The notes: generated by a model from the sequence alone, not told the origin. 64,000 bases of DNA from Cyanocohniella sp. LLY (GCA_022241785.1 JAKOMP010000009.1:41152-105151); one strand, 5' to 3'; numbered from the stretch's first letter, positions 54,897-64,000 are shown. Numbers and translations are program-made.

Positions 54897-55490
54897 ATGA
54901 TAGCTCGATCTGATGGCATTTTTCTCACTTCCCAAGCATACCTGGAACTAGAAGAAAAAAGCGAAATAAAGCACGAATATATTGATGGTCAAGTTTATGC
55001 AATGGCGGGAACAACTGACACCCATAACACCATTGGTCTAAATCTTGCTTTATTAATTCGCAATCATTTACGAGGTTCAGAGTGTCGAGTTTATTTTGCC
55101 GATATTAAAGCCCGTATCGAAAAACTTAACCGCTTTTATTACCCCAATATTATCGTCACCTGCGACCCTAAAGACCGAGAAACACCCACATATAAATGCT
55201 TTCCTAAACTTATTATCGAAGTTCTATCCAATTCCACTGAAGCTTTTGCTCGAGGCGACAAATTTAACGACTATCAAATCCTTGACAGCCTAAAGGAATA
55301 CGTTTTAGTTAATAGCAAACACCAACGAGTAGAAACATTCCGCCGTAACGAACAAGGTCTATGGGTGCTACAAACTTATACTCCCAGCGACGAAACTTTT
55401 GAACTCCAAAGTATTAACCTAACTGCTTCTTTTATCGACCTTTACCAGGATGTAGAATTGGCAGCCATATCTACTACAGATTATACCTAA
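54897..55490 (+). CDS. Uma2-family putative endonuclease (DUF820)
   Basis: A 197-residue Uma2 protein with the PD-(D/E)XK-like features: EEKSEIKHEYIDGQVYAMAG near 18-38, a VYFADIKARIE strand near 63, YPNIIVTCDP near 80, FPKLIIEVLSNSTEAFARGDK near 102-122 and YVLVNSKHQRVE. It differs from the copy at 48230 and represents a second subfamily. The stop codon TAA (55488-55490) abuts a MITE-like element; its last bases may be part of the target duplication, so the C-terminus could have been altered by the insertion. Confidence 0.9.
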   Translation: MIARSDGIFLTSQAYLELEEKSEIKHEYIDGQVYAMAGTTDTHNTIGLNLALLIRNHLRGSECRVYFADIKARIEKLNRFYYPNIIVTCDPKDRETPTYKCFPKLIIEVLSNSTEAFARGDKFNDYQILDSLKEYVLVNSKHQRVETFRRNEQGLWVLQTYTPSDETFELQSINLTASFIDLYQDVELAAISTTDYT

Positions 55491-55794
55491 TAGGACTTAC
55501 GCAACTGGCATATTATTTTAAGTTTGTAGTGAGTTAGCGCGGTCTACAGCCCTTCGGGCATCCTTCTCCCAAGGGGAGACGCCAAAGGCGAACGGCGGGG
55601 GGTCTCCCCCATGAGCGACTAACGTACAGCCTGCGGCATCCGGAGGCATCACTCGAAGAGTGAGGACTTCAGTCCTCTCTGGAAGACGCTCTGCGGTAAG
55701 CGCAGCTATGCCCGCAGGGCTTGACAAGATAAGGGCTAAAGCCCTTTCTACAAGCAAAAAATCTTTATTTCTTGTGACACTTGCGTAAGTCCTG
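55491..55794. mobile_element. MITE-like element with 13-bp terminal inverted repeats
   Basis: The segment starts with AGGACTTACGCAA (55492-55504) and ends with its perfect reverse complement TTGCGTAAGTCCT (55781-55793), enclosing about 300 bases without a coding frame. CCTAA directly outside on the left (55486-55490) and on the right (55795-55799) could be a 5-bp target duplication. The interior is filled with interspersed-repeat sequence (CTACAGCCCTTCGGGCATCC, GTAAGCGCAGCTATGCCCGC). A leftward frame at 55518-55871 crosses one end and is not a gene. No transposase for it is in the window. Confidence 0.7.
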
Positions 55795-55914
55795 CCTAAG
55801 CCTAAAAAATAGAATTGGGTCAAAGCTATAATCACAAACTTGCCTGTTAAAATAATATTTCCCGTCAACAAATCATCATTAACGGGAAATAGCTGATTTA
55901 GCTTTATATCATTA

Positions 55915-56463
55915 TTAAATTAATAAAGGACGCGCTAGTAAAAAGCTAGAAATTGTTTTAGCATCTACTAGCTCACCTTCAATAATTGCTTTCTCCAGTT
56001 CTTCGGGAGTCAACAAAACAGTTTCAATATCTTCATCTGCCTCTTTTTCTGGTGGGTTTTCCAGCTTTTCTAAATCTCTTGCCAGAAAAGCATAGATAAT
56101 TTCGTCAGAATAACCTGGCGCTAGGAAAAATTCACCTAATTTGTCCCATTTTTGGGCAGTGTAACCAGTTTCTTCTTGGATTTCTCTCTGTACTGTTTCT
56201 AGGGGATCTTCACTCGGTTCAACAGTACCTGCGGGAAACTCTAAAATGCGTCCTTGAATGGCAAAACGATACTGACGCACCAGTACAAGTTTACCTTCTG
56301 CGGTTACAGGTACAGCTAGGGCCCCACCTGGGTGACGAATACATTCCCAATCTCCTTCTGCTTTATTAGGTAAACGCAAGCGATTGACTTCAAAATTGAA
56401 CTTGCGACCTTTATAAAACAAGATTTGTTTCAGTAGCTGTGGTAATTCTCTACCTAATGGCAT
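55915..56463 (-). CDS. NUDIX hydrolase (ADP-ribose pyrophosphatase type)
   Basis: A 182-residue NUDIX enzyme. The box GTVEPSEDPLETVQREIQEETG fits Gx5Ex7REUxEExGU (split; Gly near 78, REIQEE near 92-97). Upstream is VRQYRFAIQGRILEFPAG and downstream EFFLAPGYSDEIIYAF, as in ADP-ribose and nucleoside-diphosphate sugar hydrolases (NudF/YffH-like). ATG 56463. It follows folK leftward with an 86-base gap, so co-transcription is possible. Exact substrate unknown. Confidence 0.92.
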   Translation of the reverse strand: MPLGRELPQLLKQILFYKGRKFNFEVNRLRLPNKAEGDWECIRHPGGALAVPVTAEGKLVLVRQYRFAIQGRILEFPAGTVEPSEDPLETVQREIQEETGYTAQKWDKLGEFFLAPGYSDEIIYAFLARDLEKLENPPEKEADEDIETVLLTPEELEKAIIEGELVDAKTISSFLLARPLLI

Positions 56464-56549
56464 AGTAAAATTCTGTTATATCTACCTACATATACAAACA
56501 CTGTTCAGTTGGTAAAATCAGCGTTGTTTTGCATTGATGACTGGTAATT

Positions 56550-57068
56550 TTAATGACTCTTGAATAAGAGTACACCAGAACAGTCTACATCTTTTAGCAA
56601 ATCTTTAATCACACGTCCGGAAATTGGCTCTACCCATGCAGGGGCAATCTCCGCCAGAGGCATCAAAACAAAAGCCCGTTCTCGCATTCGCGGATGGGGA
56701 ATCTGGAGATGTGGTGTATCCATGATTAAGTCATCATATAACAACAAATCTAAATCAAGCGATCGCGGCCCCCAGCGTTGCTGACGCACTCGCCCAAATT
56801 CTTGTTCTGTTGCCAATAAAGTTTCTAATAAAAGCTGCGGCGGCATTTCTACGTGCAAAATAGCACAGCCATTTAAGTAATCTGGTTGGGGTGGCCCTAC
56901 AGCTTTAGTTATATACCAACTAGATTGAGCTTGTAGTCGAATTCCTGGGGTTTGGGCCAATGTGGCGATCGCATCTTCTAAAATGGCGTGAGAATCACCA
57001 ATATTACTACCAAGAGCGATCGCAATAGCTTTTTCAGATACTATTAATGATCTGGATGCTGTGAACAA
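56550..57068 (-). CDS. folK: 2-amino-4-hydroxy-6-hydroxymethyldihydropteridine diphosphokinase
   Basis: HPPK, the pyrophosphoryl transfer step of folate synthesis. The 172-residue product has IALGSNIGD near 17-25, the FGRVRQQRWGPRSLDLDLLLYD signature (split; R-W-G-R-D-D near 92-112) and IPHPRMRERAFVLMPLAEIAP near 122-142. An in-frame stop lies directly before the TTG at 57068 and no ATG follows before the conserved core, so TTG (or a nearby non-ATG codon) must be the start. Normal length. Confidence 0.93.
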   Translation of the reverse strand: MFTASRSLIVSEKAIAIALGSNIGDSHAILEDAIATLAQTPGIRLQAQSSWYITKAVGPPQPDYLNGCAILHVEMPPQLLLETLLATEQEFGRVRQQRWGPRSLDLDLLLYDDLIMDTPHLQIPHPRMRERAFVLMPLAEIAPAWVEPISGRVIKDLLKDVDCSGVLLFKSH

Positions 57069-57293
57069 TTATGTGAAATTAGTGTATTAATGCTGACAAA
57101 AAAGAAATAACTAATTACGGAAAAACATTTTTATGTATTACTGAATTTAGTTAATTCTTTATGAGCTATTATACTAACACAACCGTGGTGCGCTAACCCC
57201 GAAAATTTTGTCTGGTGGTTAGGTTTCAGCTACTTTGAGCGAGGAACTGATGTGGGTAAGCTCACCTCCTAGTTCAAGCAACGATCAACCAAT

Positions 57294-59615
57294 TTGAGTG
57301 ATTCTGACACGGAGGAACCGCGATTGACTCCTGGTAATCATTACAAGAACGAGGAAGCTACTAATAAGAGCTTACCGCCCACAAAGGTGATGAAAACAAA
57401 ACAGTTATTTAGTCAGATGAGTGGTATCTCATCTGGGATCATGACTAGATTGAGCAGCGGCGATAGACCTTTTTATCGTCGGATGTGGTTTTGGGCTGGT
57501 TTAGGTATAAGTGGTAGCATAGGTGGTGGCATCATTGCCTTAGGTTACTTCATTGGCACCATAGATCAAAATTTACCTGCTCAGTCGGAACTAAAAGCTG
57601 CCACTCGCGAGCAAACACTGACCATCAAAGCTGTGGATGGCAGCATACTACAACAACAAGGTGAAGCCACCAGAGAACGACTCAACCTAGAGCAAATACC
57701 TGAGAAACTCCAACAAGCTTTCATCGCCTCAGAAGACAGAAGGTTTGCCACCCATCATGGTATAGATCCTAAAGGAATCATCAGAGCAAGTGTGAATAAC
57801 TTGCGATCACAAGGCGTGGTAGAAGGTGGTAGTACTATCACCCAACAGCTAGCGCGAATTCTTTTCCTCAAACAAGAGCAGACATTCTGGCGCAAATTCA
57901 AAGAAGTCCGTCTCGCGCAAAAGATGGAACAAGAATTAACTAAAGACCAGATTCTAGAGCGTTACCTGAATTTGGTGTATTTAGGATCTGGCGCTTACGG
58001 TGTAGCAGATGCCGCCTGGGTATACTTCAGTAAATCAGTAGATGAACTCTCCCTAGCAGAAACAGCAATGCTGGCTGGATTAGCTCCCGCTCCCAGTTTG
58101 TACTCCCCAGCGCGAAATCCCACAGCTGCCACACAGCGACGCAATCTCGTATTGCAGCGGATGTATGAAGATGAATTAATTACAGCAGAGCAAAGGCAAG
58201 CAGCTACTCAAGAACCCATAACCCTCAAGAGTAATTTTCCCAAAAGACTACAGGTAGAATCGCCCTACTTTGCTAGTTACGTCCTCCAAGAATTGCCCAA
58301 GTATGTTGCCCCCGATATCCTCACCAAAGGGGGACTAGTAATAGAAACTACTCTCAATCCCACTTGGCAGGAGGCAGCAGAAGCAGCAGTAGCCAAAACC
58401 TTGAAAAATCAAGGCCGCTGGCAAAACTTTACTCAAGGAGCTTTAGTAGCCATCGACCCGCGCAATGGTGAAATTCAGGCAATGGTTGGGGGCAAAGACT
58501 TTAGTAAAAATCAGTTTAATCGTGTTACCCAGGCACAGCGTCAGCCAGGATCAACATTTAAGGGATTTGTCTATGCCGCAGCCATAGCTACTGGGAAAAG
58601 TCCCAATGATAGCTACTTAGATGCACCCTTTATCGTCGATGACTACGAACCCAAAAACTACGGCAACACCTTCCGTGGCTCCATAACCATGCGCGATGCC
58701 CTCACCCGTTCTACTAATGTAGTCGCAGTGAAAACATTGCTTGATGTAGGATTTGACCCAATTATTAATGTTGCCCGTAATGCGGGAATTAGATCAGATC
58801 TTCTGCCTACCTATTCTTTAGCTCTTGGCTCCAACGAAGTAAATTTACTGGAATTAACCAACGCTTACGGTACCTTTGCTACCCAAGGATTGCATGTAGA
58901 ATCTCATGGTATTCGCCGTATCCTCGACCGCCAAGGGCAGGTAATTTGGTCAGCTGATTTCCAACATCAACGGGCCCTTGACCCTACTAGTGCCGGAATT
59001 ATGACCTGGATGCTACGCAATGTCGTCCAAGCTGGTACTGGTGGCCCTGCCCAATTACGCAATAGACCTGTTGCTGGTAAAACTGGCACCTCCGATGAAG
59101 CCCGTGATTTGTGGTTTGTGGGCTACATTCCCCAAGTAGTAACAGGAGTGTGGCTAGGTAACGATAATAATAGTCCCACTTCGGGGGGCAGTGGTAGTGC
59201 GGCTTCTACCTGGCGGGAATTTATGGAGAAAGCAGTAGAAGGGATGCCTGTAGAAAACTTCCCTGAAAGACCTAAATTACAAGGTCGGGTAGGTAGTATG
59301 AAAGCCCAACCCATCAAGCCTAAATCAGTGCAGCATCCGGCTACTTCCTCTGCGGCTAATTCAGAAAATACTCCTAGTCCTAACGTTAGTACCCCCGCGA
59401 GGACTCCCAGAAGAAGACGTTCTCAGTCACAGACAACTAATACAAATACATCCATAAGCCAACCTTCTACTCCAAGACAACCCAGACAAGCACCAGCAAA
59501 TCCCCCAACCCCGGCAAGAAATCGCCGATCTGCGCCCCCCGCCAGTAGTTCAGGTACTTCAACAGCGTCACCATCGTGGAGGGATAGACTAAGACCGAGT
59601 GGGACTGGAGATTAA
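57294..59615 (+). CDS. Class A penicillin-binding protein (PBP1A-type transglycosylase/transpeptidase)
   Basis: A bifunctional peptidoglycan synthase of 773 residues from TTG 57294; ATG 57390 is an alternative start. A cytoplasmic N-terminus precedes one helix (about 65-88). The GT51 domain has the catalytic Glu in SEDRRFATHHGID near 146, GSTITQQLARI near 175 and YLNLVYLGSGAYGV. The transpeptidase has the SxxK serine in QPGSTFKGF near 420, SxN in TRSTN near 475 and KTGTS near 597. The last 90 residues are a low-complexity Pro/Ser/Thr/Arg tail. Located in the cell membrane, acting in the periplasm. Confidence 0.95.
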   Translation: MSDSDTEEPRLTPGNHYKNEEATNKSLPPTKVMKTKQLFSQMSGISSGIMTRLSSGDRPFYRRMWFWAGLGISGSIGGGIIALGYFIGTIDQNLPAQSELKAATREQTLTIKAVDGSILQQQGEATRERLNLEQIPEKLQQAFIASEDRRFATHHGIDPKGIIRASVNNLRSQGVVEGGSTITQQLARILFLKQEQTFWRKFKEVRLAQKMEQELTKDQILERYLNLVYLGSGAYGVADAAWVYFSKSVDELSLAETAMLAGLAPAPSLYSPARNPTAATQRRNLVLQRMYEDELITAEQRQAATQEPITLKSNFPKRLQVESPYFASYVLQELPKYVAPDILTKGGLVIETTLNPTWQEAAEAAVAKTLKNQGRWQNFTQGALVAIDPRNGEIQAMVGGKDFSKNQFNRVTQAQRQPGSTFKGFVYAAAIATGKSPNDSYLDAPFIVDDYEPKNYGNTFRGSITMRDALTRSTNVVAVKTLLDVGFDPIINVARNAGIRSDLLPTYSLALGSNEVNLLELTNAYGTFATQGLHVESHGIRRILDRQGQVIWSADFQHQRALDPTSAGIMTWMLRNVVQAGTGGPAQLRNRPVAGKTGTSDEARDLWFVGYIPQVVTGVWLGNDNNSPTSGGSGSAASTWREFMEKAVEGMPVENFPERPKLQGRVGSMKAQPIKPKSVQHPATSSAANSENTPSPNVSTPARTPRRRRSQSQTTNTNTSISQPSTPRQPRQAPANPPTPARNRRSAPPASSSGTSTASPSWRDRLRPSGTGD

Positions 59616-59621
59616 GGCTAT

Positions 59622-59649
59622 CCCCCTAAATCCGTCTTTACAAAGGGGG
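59622..59649 (+). terminator. Candidate terminator after the PBP gene
   Basis: CCCCCT (59622-59627) pairs with AGGGGG (59644-59649), followed by CTTTGATTCTTTTC. The sequence belongs to the common TCCCCCTAAAT...AAAGGGGG repeat of these genomes, here placed seven bases after the PBP stop. Confidence 0.5.
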
Positions 59650-59741
59650 CTTTGATTCTTTTCCCCTATTATTTAGGTAAATTGGATCATTTCTTCTTTG
59701 GAAGTCCCTGATCCCCAGAGGGGTCCACGAGTTCCCCAGTC

Positions 59742-62378
59742 CTAAAGCTTTATTTCCCCGCTTTGCAGAACTTCCGTGGCTTTCTCAGCAGGAAGTGGCC
59801 TGTGGAAGAGGAAGCCTTGCACATCCTCACAGTAGATAGATTTCAAAAAATCTAATTCTTCTTGCTTTTCTACTCCTTCAGCAGTTAGTCTCAAACCTAA
59901 ATTTCTCGCCAAAGTGACGATCGCCTTCACAATATGAGCCACTTTGACATCCTTGGTCAATTCTTGGATAAAAGACTTATCGATTTTCAGATTGTGGATT
60001 GGTAAAAGTTGGAGGCGTGACAGTGAAGAATGACCAGTACCAAAGTCATCAATGGAAAGATGAACGCCCATCTGCTCAAAACCCTGCAACACAGTTCTGG
60101 TAAACTTTAAATCTTCAATGGCGGTAGTTTCTGTAATTTCTAATTCTAAAAATTGAGCTTCCAACCCTGTTTGGTCTAAAATTTTAGCCACAGTCTCCAC
60201 CAGGTGAGGTTGGCGAAACTGCTTAGGAGATAAATTAACTGCGATGGTTAGGGGCGGCAATCCTGCTGTTTGCCAGGCTTTATTCTGAATGCAAGCTGTG
60301 CGTAACACCCATTCACCAATAGAGATAATTAAGCCACTAGCCTCTGCTAAGGGAATGAAGACACTGGGGGCTACTAATCCCATGTCAGGATGTTGCCAAC
60401 GCAATAACGCTTCCATGCCAATGATTTTGCCGCTGCTGATATTTACTCGAGGCTGGTAATACAGTGTTAATTCTTCTCTTTCTAGGGCATAGCGCAAGCT
60501 CTTTTCTAAGGTCAAAAGTTCAGGATTCTTGGTACTGAGAGTAGTGTTGTAAAATTGATAGTTATTTCTGCCCTCATCCTTGGCATAATACAAAGCAGTA
60601 TCGGCGTGCTGGATTAAAGTTTCGGCATCAGGACTATGTTCATCCAGTAAAGCAATACCCAGGCTGGCACTGACATACAGTTCATGTCCATCTAAATAAA
60701 AAACATCCTCTAAGGCTTGTAAAATTCTCTGTGCTACCTGGCAGACTTCTTCTAGATATTGCACACGGGGTAATAAGATTGTAAATTCATCACCCCCCCA
60801 ACGGGCAACAGTATCGCCACCTCTAAGGGAAGCTTTCAATCTTTCAGCTACCTGCTGTAACAATTTATCTCCTAATGTATGCCCAAGAGTATCATTAATT
60901 ACCTTGAAACGATCCAAGTCTAGAAACATCACCGCTAGACTTTCGGCTTTGCGGACTGCGTTGGGTAAAGATGTATTCAGCAGCTCATCAAATAACAGCC
61001 GATTGGGTAATCCAGTCAGCAAATCATGCAGCGCCTGAAAACGGATTCTGTCTTCTACCTGTTGACGTTGCCATGCACCACTGATACTGGCTGCCATTGT
61101 CAAAAGTGTAGATTCTTCATGCTTTGACCAATGGCGTTCTGTAGAACAGTCTGCTAAACCCAGACAACCCCAGAACTGTTCTTCTAGGCGTAGGGGCACT
61201 AGTAGCAGAGATTTGATGCCGTCTCTAGAAAGTAATGCTTGCTCGGCTGCGGGAAATTCTCTGACTAATCCACTAATATACTGTCCTTGAGAAAGAACAG
61301 TGTACCAACGTGCTAATTCAGCAGACTCAAAAGGCTGATTCTGCCAGTGGTGGCGGCAAGATTCAATATGAGAATTTGTCCATTCAAACTGAAGGCTAAC
61401 AGTTATTTCTTCTGTGACTGAATGGAAATGGTTACTGAAGAGATAGGCCCGATCTACCTTGGCCGCCTCCCCTAGCACAGCCAGAGCTTTGTCAATACCT
61501 GTTGCGTAATTCATTTCTACAAGCAAATAATTGGCTGCTTCTGCCACTGCCTGTAACAAGCGATCGCGTTGGTTGAGTTCGCCTTCTGCTTGCTTTTGCT
61601 CTGTAATATCCCTAACAATAAAAGTTCTAATTAAATCACTTTCAGGAAGAAAATGTACGGATTGTTCAAAAACTTTTTGACCAACTTGCACCTCCCGCAC
61701 AAAAGGATTTTCTTGACAATTTTCCACTGCACTGAGTAATCCTGTAAGGATGGGATGCTGTGGGCCAATTTTTTTGATTTTGGGAAACTCCAGAGATGCA
61801 GCTGGATTAAGATAAGTCACCCTCCCTTTTAAATCCATCTCAATAATGGGATTAGGGATTAATTCTGGGAAAGACGCTAAACGAGCTAGAGCAGTATCAC
61901 TAGCTAGTTCAGATTCGGGATCAATAATTAAAGTTGCACAAGGATTAGCGTGGTTAGCCTGTTCTAACAAGAAATCGGATAAGTCTTCAGCTGCACAAGA
62001 TGCCAAAAATTCTGCTTCGCAAAGGTGAGAAACTGCATAATATTTGGCCTGAGCTTGATTATCGCCAAAGATAATGATATCTCCATGCTTGAGATTGTGA
62101 GAGAAGCATTTAGATCCATTAACTAATAAGCCATTAGTACTACTCTTACCTGTGAAGTTACCATCAATAATCCGAAAGCCATATTGGTCAGCCTCGGGAA
62201 TAGTTACCCGCAACAAAATTGCATGTTGCCTAGATACTGACGCTGAACGGAGGACAATAGAGTTATTACGATGCCGCCCCATCGAATAAGTTGCTTCCTG
62301 AAGGGGGATAGTTCGCTTTCCTTGCAAGTCTTGGACAACCAATAGGTGGCGTATTTTTTCCCACTCATTTTCTGGCAT
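59742..62378 (-). CDS. FHA-PAS-GAF-GGDEF-EAL cyclic di-GMP signalling protein
   Basis: An 878-residue multidomain protein. Domains in order: FHA about 25-110 (SMGRHRNNSIVLRSASVSRQHAI, split by its S, R and N residues), a PAS-like stretch about 170-265 (MDLKGRVTYLNPAASLEF), GAF about 280-430 (CLGLADCSTERHWS), GGDEF about 450-610 with intact RWGGDEF and the DxLTGLPNR start, and EAL about 625-870 with GMEALLRWQHP. Both catalytic motifs look intact, so it could make and break cyclic di-GMP, with the FHA domain reading phospho-threonine. It has no membrane helix. ATG 62378, alone, leftward. Confidence 0.93.
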   Translation of the reverse strand: MPENEWEKIRHLLVVQDLQGKRTIPLQEATYSMGRHRNNSIVLRSASVSRQHAILLRVTIPEADQYGFRIIDGNFTGKSSTNGLLVNGSKCFSHNLKHGDIIIFGDNQAQAKYYAVSHLCEAEFLASCAAEDLSDFLLEQANHANPCATLIIDPESELASDTALARLASFPELIPNPIIEMDLKGRVTYLNPAASLEFPKIKKIGPQHPILTGLLSAVENCQENPFVREVQVGQKVFEQSVHFLPESDLIRTFIVRDITEQKQAEGELNQRDRLLQAVAEAANYLLVEMNYATGIDKALAVLGEAAKVDRAYLFSNHFHSVTEEITVSLQFEWTNSHIESCRHHWQNQPFESAELARWYTVLSQGQYISGLVREFPAAEQALLSRDGIKSLLLVPLRLEEQFWGCLGLADCSTERHWSKHEESTLLTMAASISGAWQRQQVEDRIRFQALHDLLTGLPNRLLFDELLNTSLPNAVRKAESLAVMFLDLDRFKVINDTLGHTLGDKLLQQVAERLKASLRGGDTVARWGGDEFTILLPRVQYLEEVCQVAQRILQALEDVFYLDGHELYVSASLGIALLDEHSPDAETLIQHADTALYYAKDEGRNNYQFYNTTLSTKNPELLTLEKSLRYALEREELTLYYQPRVNISSGKIIGMEALLRWQHPDMGLVAPSVFIPLAEASGLIISIGEWVLRTACIQNKAWQTAGLPPLTIAVNLSPKQFRQPHLVETVAKILDQTGLEAQFLELEITETTAIEDLKFTRTVLQGFEQMGVHLSIDDFGTGHSSLSRLQLLPIHNLKIDKSFIQELTKDVKVAHIVKAIVTLARNLGLRLTAEGVEKQEELDFLKSIYCEDVQGFLFHRPLPAEKATEVLQSGEIKL

Positions 62379-63151
62379 CGTGCATCCTCAAATTTTCCTA
62401 CCTTAGAATTTGTATTGAAAAACATTACCCAAATCATGCATCAAGTTCTTTTGGGAAAGCACTGGATTTTTGAGTAACTAATTTAGGTAATCTTTCAATA
62501 ATTAATTACCTGTAAGGCGATAACCACCGGCTAACCAGTAGACGTTTGAGCTTGTTTTTGAACTCAAAAATGAGAATTGCTGGTAATTTAAGTTCTTTTA
62601 ACATCAATTCGATGAACCTCTCCCCAACCTCTTTCCGACGCGGAGAGGGGCAGATATATTTCGCATTTTCAACGAAAAAATAGTCATTTCAAAGCCTCTA
62701 AAGCCACTTGCTACAAGTCGGCATAACCGACGACAGTCGCCACAAGTCGGGAAACCCCCTTGCAGGGGAGAGGAATGGAAGCGGGGTTTTTTAGATCCGT
62801 CAAACTCACGTTTCTTTTAGCTCAAGTGTTTTATATTTATATGTGCTTAAATACCCAGAATAAAATCAAACACCTCAGATATTACATGGTAAATTTGCTG
62901 ATTTTGTATTCTGGGTTCAGAATCATCATCAGTACATTCAACGCTTGATTATTCAGTGAATACAGATAGCATTAGCAAAATTGCTATAAGTAATGTTACT
63001 GATGTTAAATATTTTTAGCAAAAATATAGCTGAAAGGTTAAGTAAATTCCCGTAGTGGCGTAGTGCAATTTTCACACTTTAAGCTTAATTATGCCTATTT
63101 AATGCGAACATACTTTGATATATTGATTTACCTATGTAGCTTTTTTAGTGT
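62379..63151. other. Gene-free region with hairpin repeats
   Basis: About 770 bases. CCTCTCC (62617-62623) and GGAGAGG (62642-62648) form a hairpin of the type widely scattered in cyanobacterial genomes, followed by a second patch ACAAGTCGGCATAACCGACG (62715 region) and ACAAGTCGGGAAACCCCC. A short frame at 62760-62948 shows no family features. No RNA gene seen. Confidence 0.5.
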
Positions 63152-63838
63152 GTGAAAACTGATTCAATTCTCTATCGACTGTTCAAAACATTTCCTGGCG
63201 TTTTCTTTGAATTGCTTGGTCAATCTCCTGTTGAAGCGGAAGCCTATGAATTTTTATCAGTGGAAGTAAAACAAACGAATTTTCGCATTGATGGGGCGTT
63301 TTTACCCAAATAGCCAGATTTAGAACGTCCGATTCATTTCACTGAATTTCAGTTTCAACCTGACACCGGACTTTATTCCCGTCTCCTCACGGAAATTTTT
63401 ATGTATTTGGATAAGACGGAAATACGCAATGATTGGCGAGGAACTGTTATTTGGATGAGTCGCCGCCTCGATCCTGGTGTACCGATGCGCTATTGGGAGT
63501 TTTTTGAAAGTCAACGAGTGCAAGTCATTTACCTCGATGAGTTGAGGGACTTAACTCATCAATCAATTGGTTTAGGAACTCTCACGTTGGTAGTGGAACC
63601 ACCAGCACAGGCGAGTGTAAAAGCTCGGAGTTTAATTGAGAGGAGTAGACAAGTTCCTGATGAACAGGTCAGGAGAAAATTAGTAGAATTAATAGAGACA
63701 ATCATTGTTTACAAGTTTCCTCACAAGAGTCAAGCGGAGATTCAAGCAATGTTAGGATTAGGCGATTTGAAACAAACTAGGGTTTACCAAGAAGGCTTGG
63801 AAGACGGAGAGCGTAAGAGGATGTTTGAAAAGTTTTAG
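63152..63838 (+). pseudogene. Rpn/DUF2887-type nuclease pseudogene with in-frame stop and lost 3' end
   Basis: From GTG 63152 the frame begins with DSILYRLFKTFPGVFFELLGQ, meeting DUF2887-type Rpn proteins, but is broken by TAG at 63311-63313 (codon 54, within AFLPK-stop-PDLERP). The same frame continues open to 63838 with the rest of the domain: HFTEFQFQPDTGLYSRLL (the ExQ motif), IVYKFPHKSQAEIQAMLGL and TRVYQEGLEDGERK. The tail expected in intact members is missing; the coding match ends next to the IS element at about 63839. So the gene has one nonsense mutation and probably a truncation by insertion. Confidence 0.85.
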
Positions 63839-64000
63839 GGGGTCAGAAATTAAGCCAGTCGCCTCACCATAATACGGATCATGGCAAGGTAGATAAAAGT
63901 CTCAGATGTTTCGGGCAATAACTCATAATCTCTGACTAATCGCCGACAGCCCATCAACCAACCGTAAGTGCGCTCCACTACCCAACGTTTTTTGAGTAAG
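63839..64000 (-). mobile_element. IS5-family insertion sequence, one end
   Basis: The element seems to start near 63839 (GGGGGTCAGAAATTAAGCC), directly after the Rpn pseudogene frame, and runs off the window. It carries the 3' end of a leftward transposase gene (next entry). The inverted repeat partner and the target duplication are outside, so the exact boundary is inferred. Confidence 0.7.
63850..64000 (-). CDS. IS5-family transposase (partial, C-terminus)
   Basis: The last 49 codons of a DDE transposase, stop TAA at 63852-63850. The translation includes [15 protein letters not shown], where the Glu of VVERT is the third catalytic acidic residue, followed by [17 protein letters not shown] and [16 protein letters not shown]. 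This is the conserved C-terminus of IS5-group enzymes. The rest lies beyond the window, so it cannot be judged whether the element is intact. Confidence 0.88.
   Translation of the reverse strand, partial: LLKKRWVVERTYGWLMGCRRLVRDYELLPETSETFIYLAMIRIMVRRLA

Noticed and set aside
55518..55871. A leftward 117-codon open frame between the second Uma2 gene and the NUDIX gene.
   Set aside because: It lies mostly inside the MITE-like element and interspersed repeats, crosses one terminal inverted repeat, and its translation has no domain features.
62760..62948. A 62-codon rightward frame after the GGDEF-EAL gene.
   Set aside because: Begins in a repeat and has no protein features.
63152..63838. The downstream part (from ATG 63401) as a separate intact gene of 145 codons.
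   Set aside because: The frame continues uninterrupted homology with the part before the TAG, so it is the rest of one broken gene rather than a gene of its own.

Overview
The window is a 64 kb chromosomal segment of a cyanobacterium, most likely a filamentous Nostoc/Anabaena-type (Nostocales) strain. The evidence is the recurrent HIP1 octamer GCGATCGC (for example at 947-954), the photosynthesis genes petM, ycf39 and an Hlip, a group 1 sigma factor SigA with an acidic N-terminus, a kdpABGCD-type locus with a truncated kdpD as described for Anabaena, and many short G/C-rich interspersed repeats and heptanucleotide tandem repeats between genes. No rRNA, tRNA or CRISPR array was found.

Layout. 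1-2.1 kb: a TetR repressor, a DevB/HlyD-type adaptor and the start of a DUF2834 protein, read leftward. 2.3-6.3 kb: DUF2237, an NblR-like response regulator, NAD kinase, Ycf39 and the 34-residue PetM. 6.5-7.6 kb: pdxA. 7.6-19.4 kb: an enlarged potassium island. A NarL-type two-component pair diverges from a rightward block made of a small TrkA-C/RCK_C-like protein, kdpA, kdpB, kdpF/G, kdpC, a small membrane protein, a glycosyltransferase-like protein, two small unknown proteins and a kinase-less kdpD. An OmpR-type regulator converges on kdpD. 20-24.6 kb: a HTH-NACHT NTPase, a cysteine-less rhodanese, a ribonuclease D-like exonuclease and a CAP-domain protein.

24.8-34.4 kb: a MacAB/TolC-type export cluster with two adaptor-permease pairs, one ATPase and one outer-membrane factor, interrupted by an Rpn-family gene and by repeats. 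34.5-41 kb: a repetitive secreted protein, a methyltransferase, a TPR protein, a CheY-like regulator, a GyrA/ParC-family subunit and an Hlip. 41-47 kb: sigA with a 1.6 kb gene-free upstream region, a fasciclin lipoprotein and gyrB. 47-59.6 kb: miaA, two Uma2 nucleases, a cysteine desulfurase, a phospholipase D-like lipoprotein with an EF-hand and a ComEA-like tail, ChaB, an NdbB-like dehydrogenase, a HAD hydrolase, a NUDIX hydrolase, folK and a class A PBP. 59.7-64 kb: an FHA-GAF-GGDEF-EAL protein, then an Rpn pseudogene with an internal stop, abutted by an IS5-type transposase that runs off the window.

The most interesting parts are the extra genes of the kdp island, the HTH-NACHT protein, a MITE-like element at 55.5 kb with perfect terminal inverted repeats and a possible target duplication, a structured region at 19.5-19.7 kb, and a repeat that has become coding sequence in one ABC permease. 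All functions are read from sequence motifs and recalled family knowledge; no search was run.
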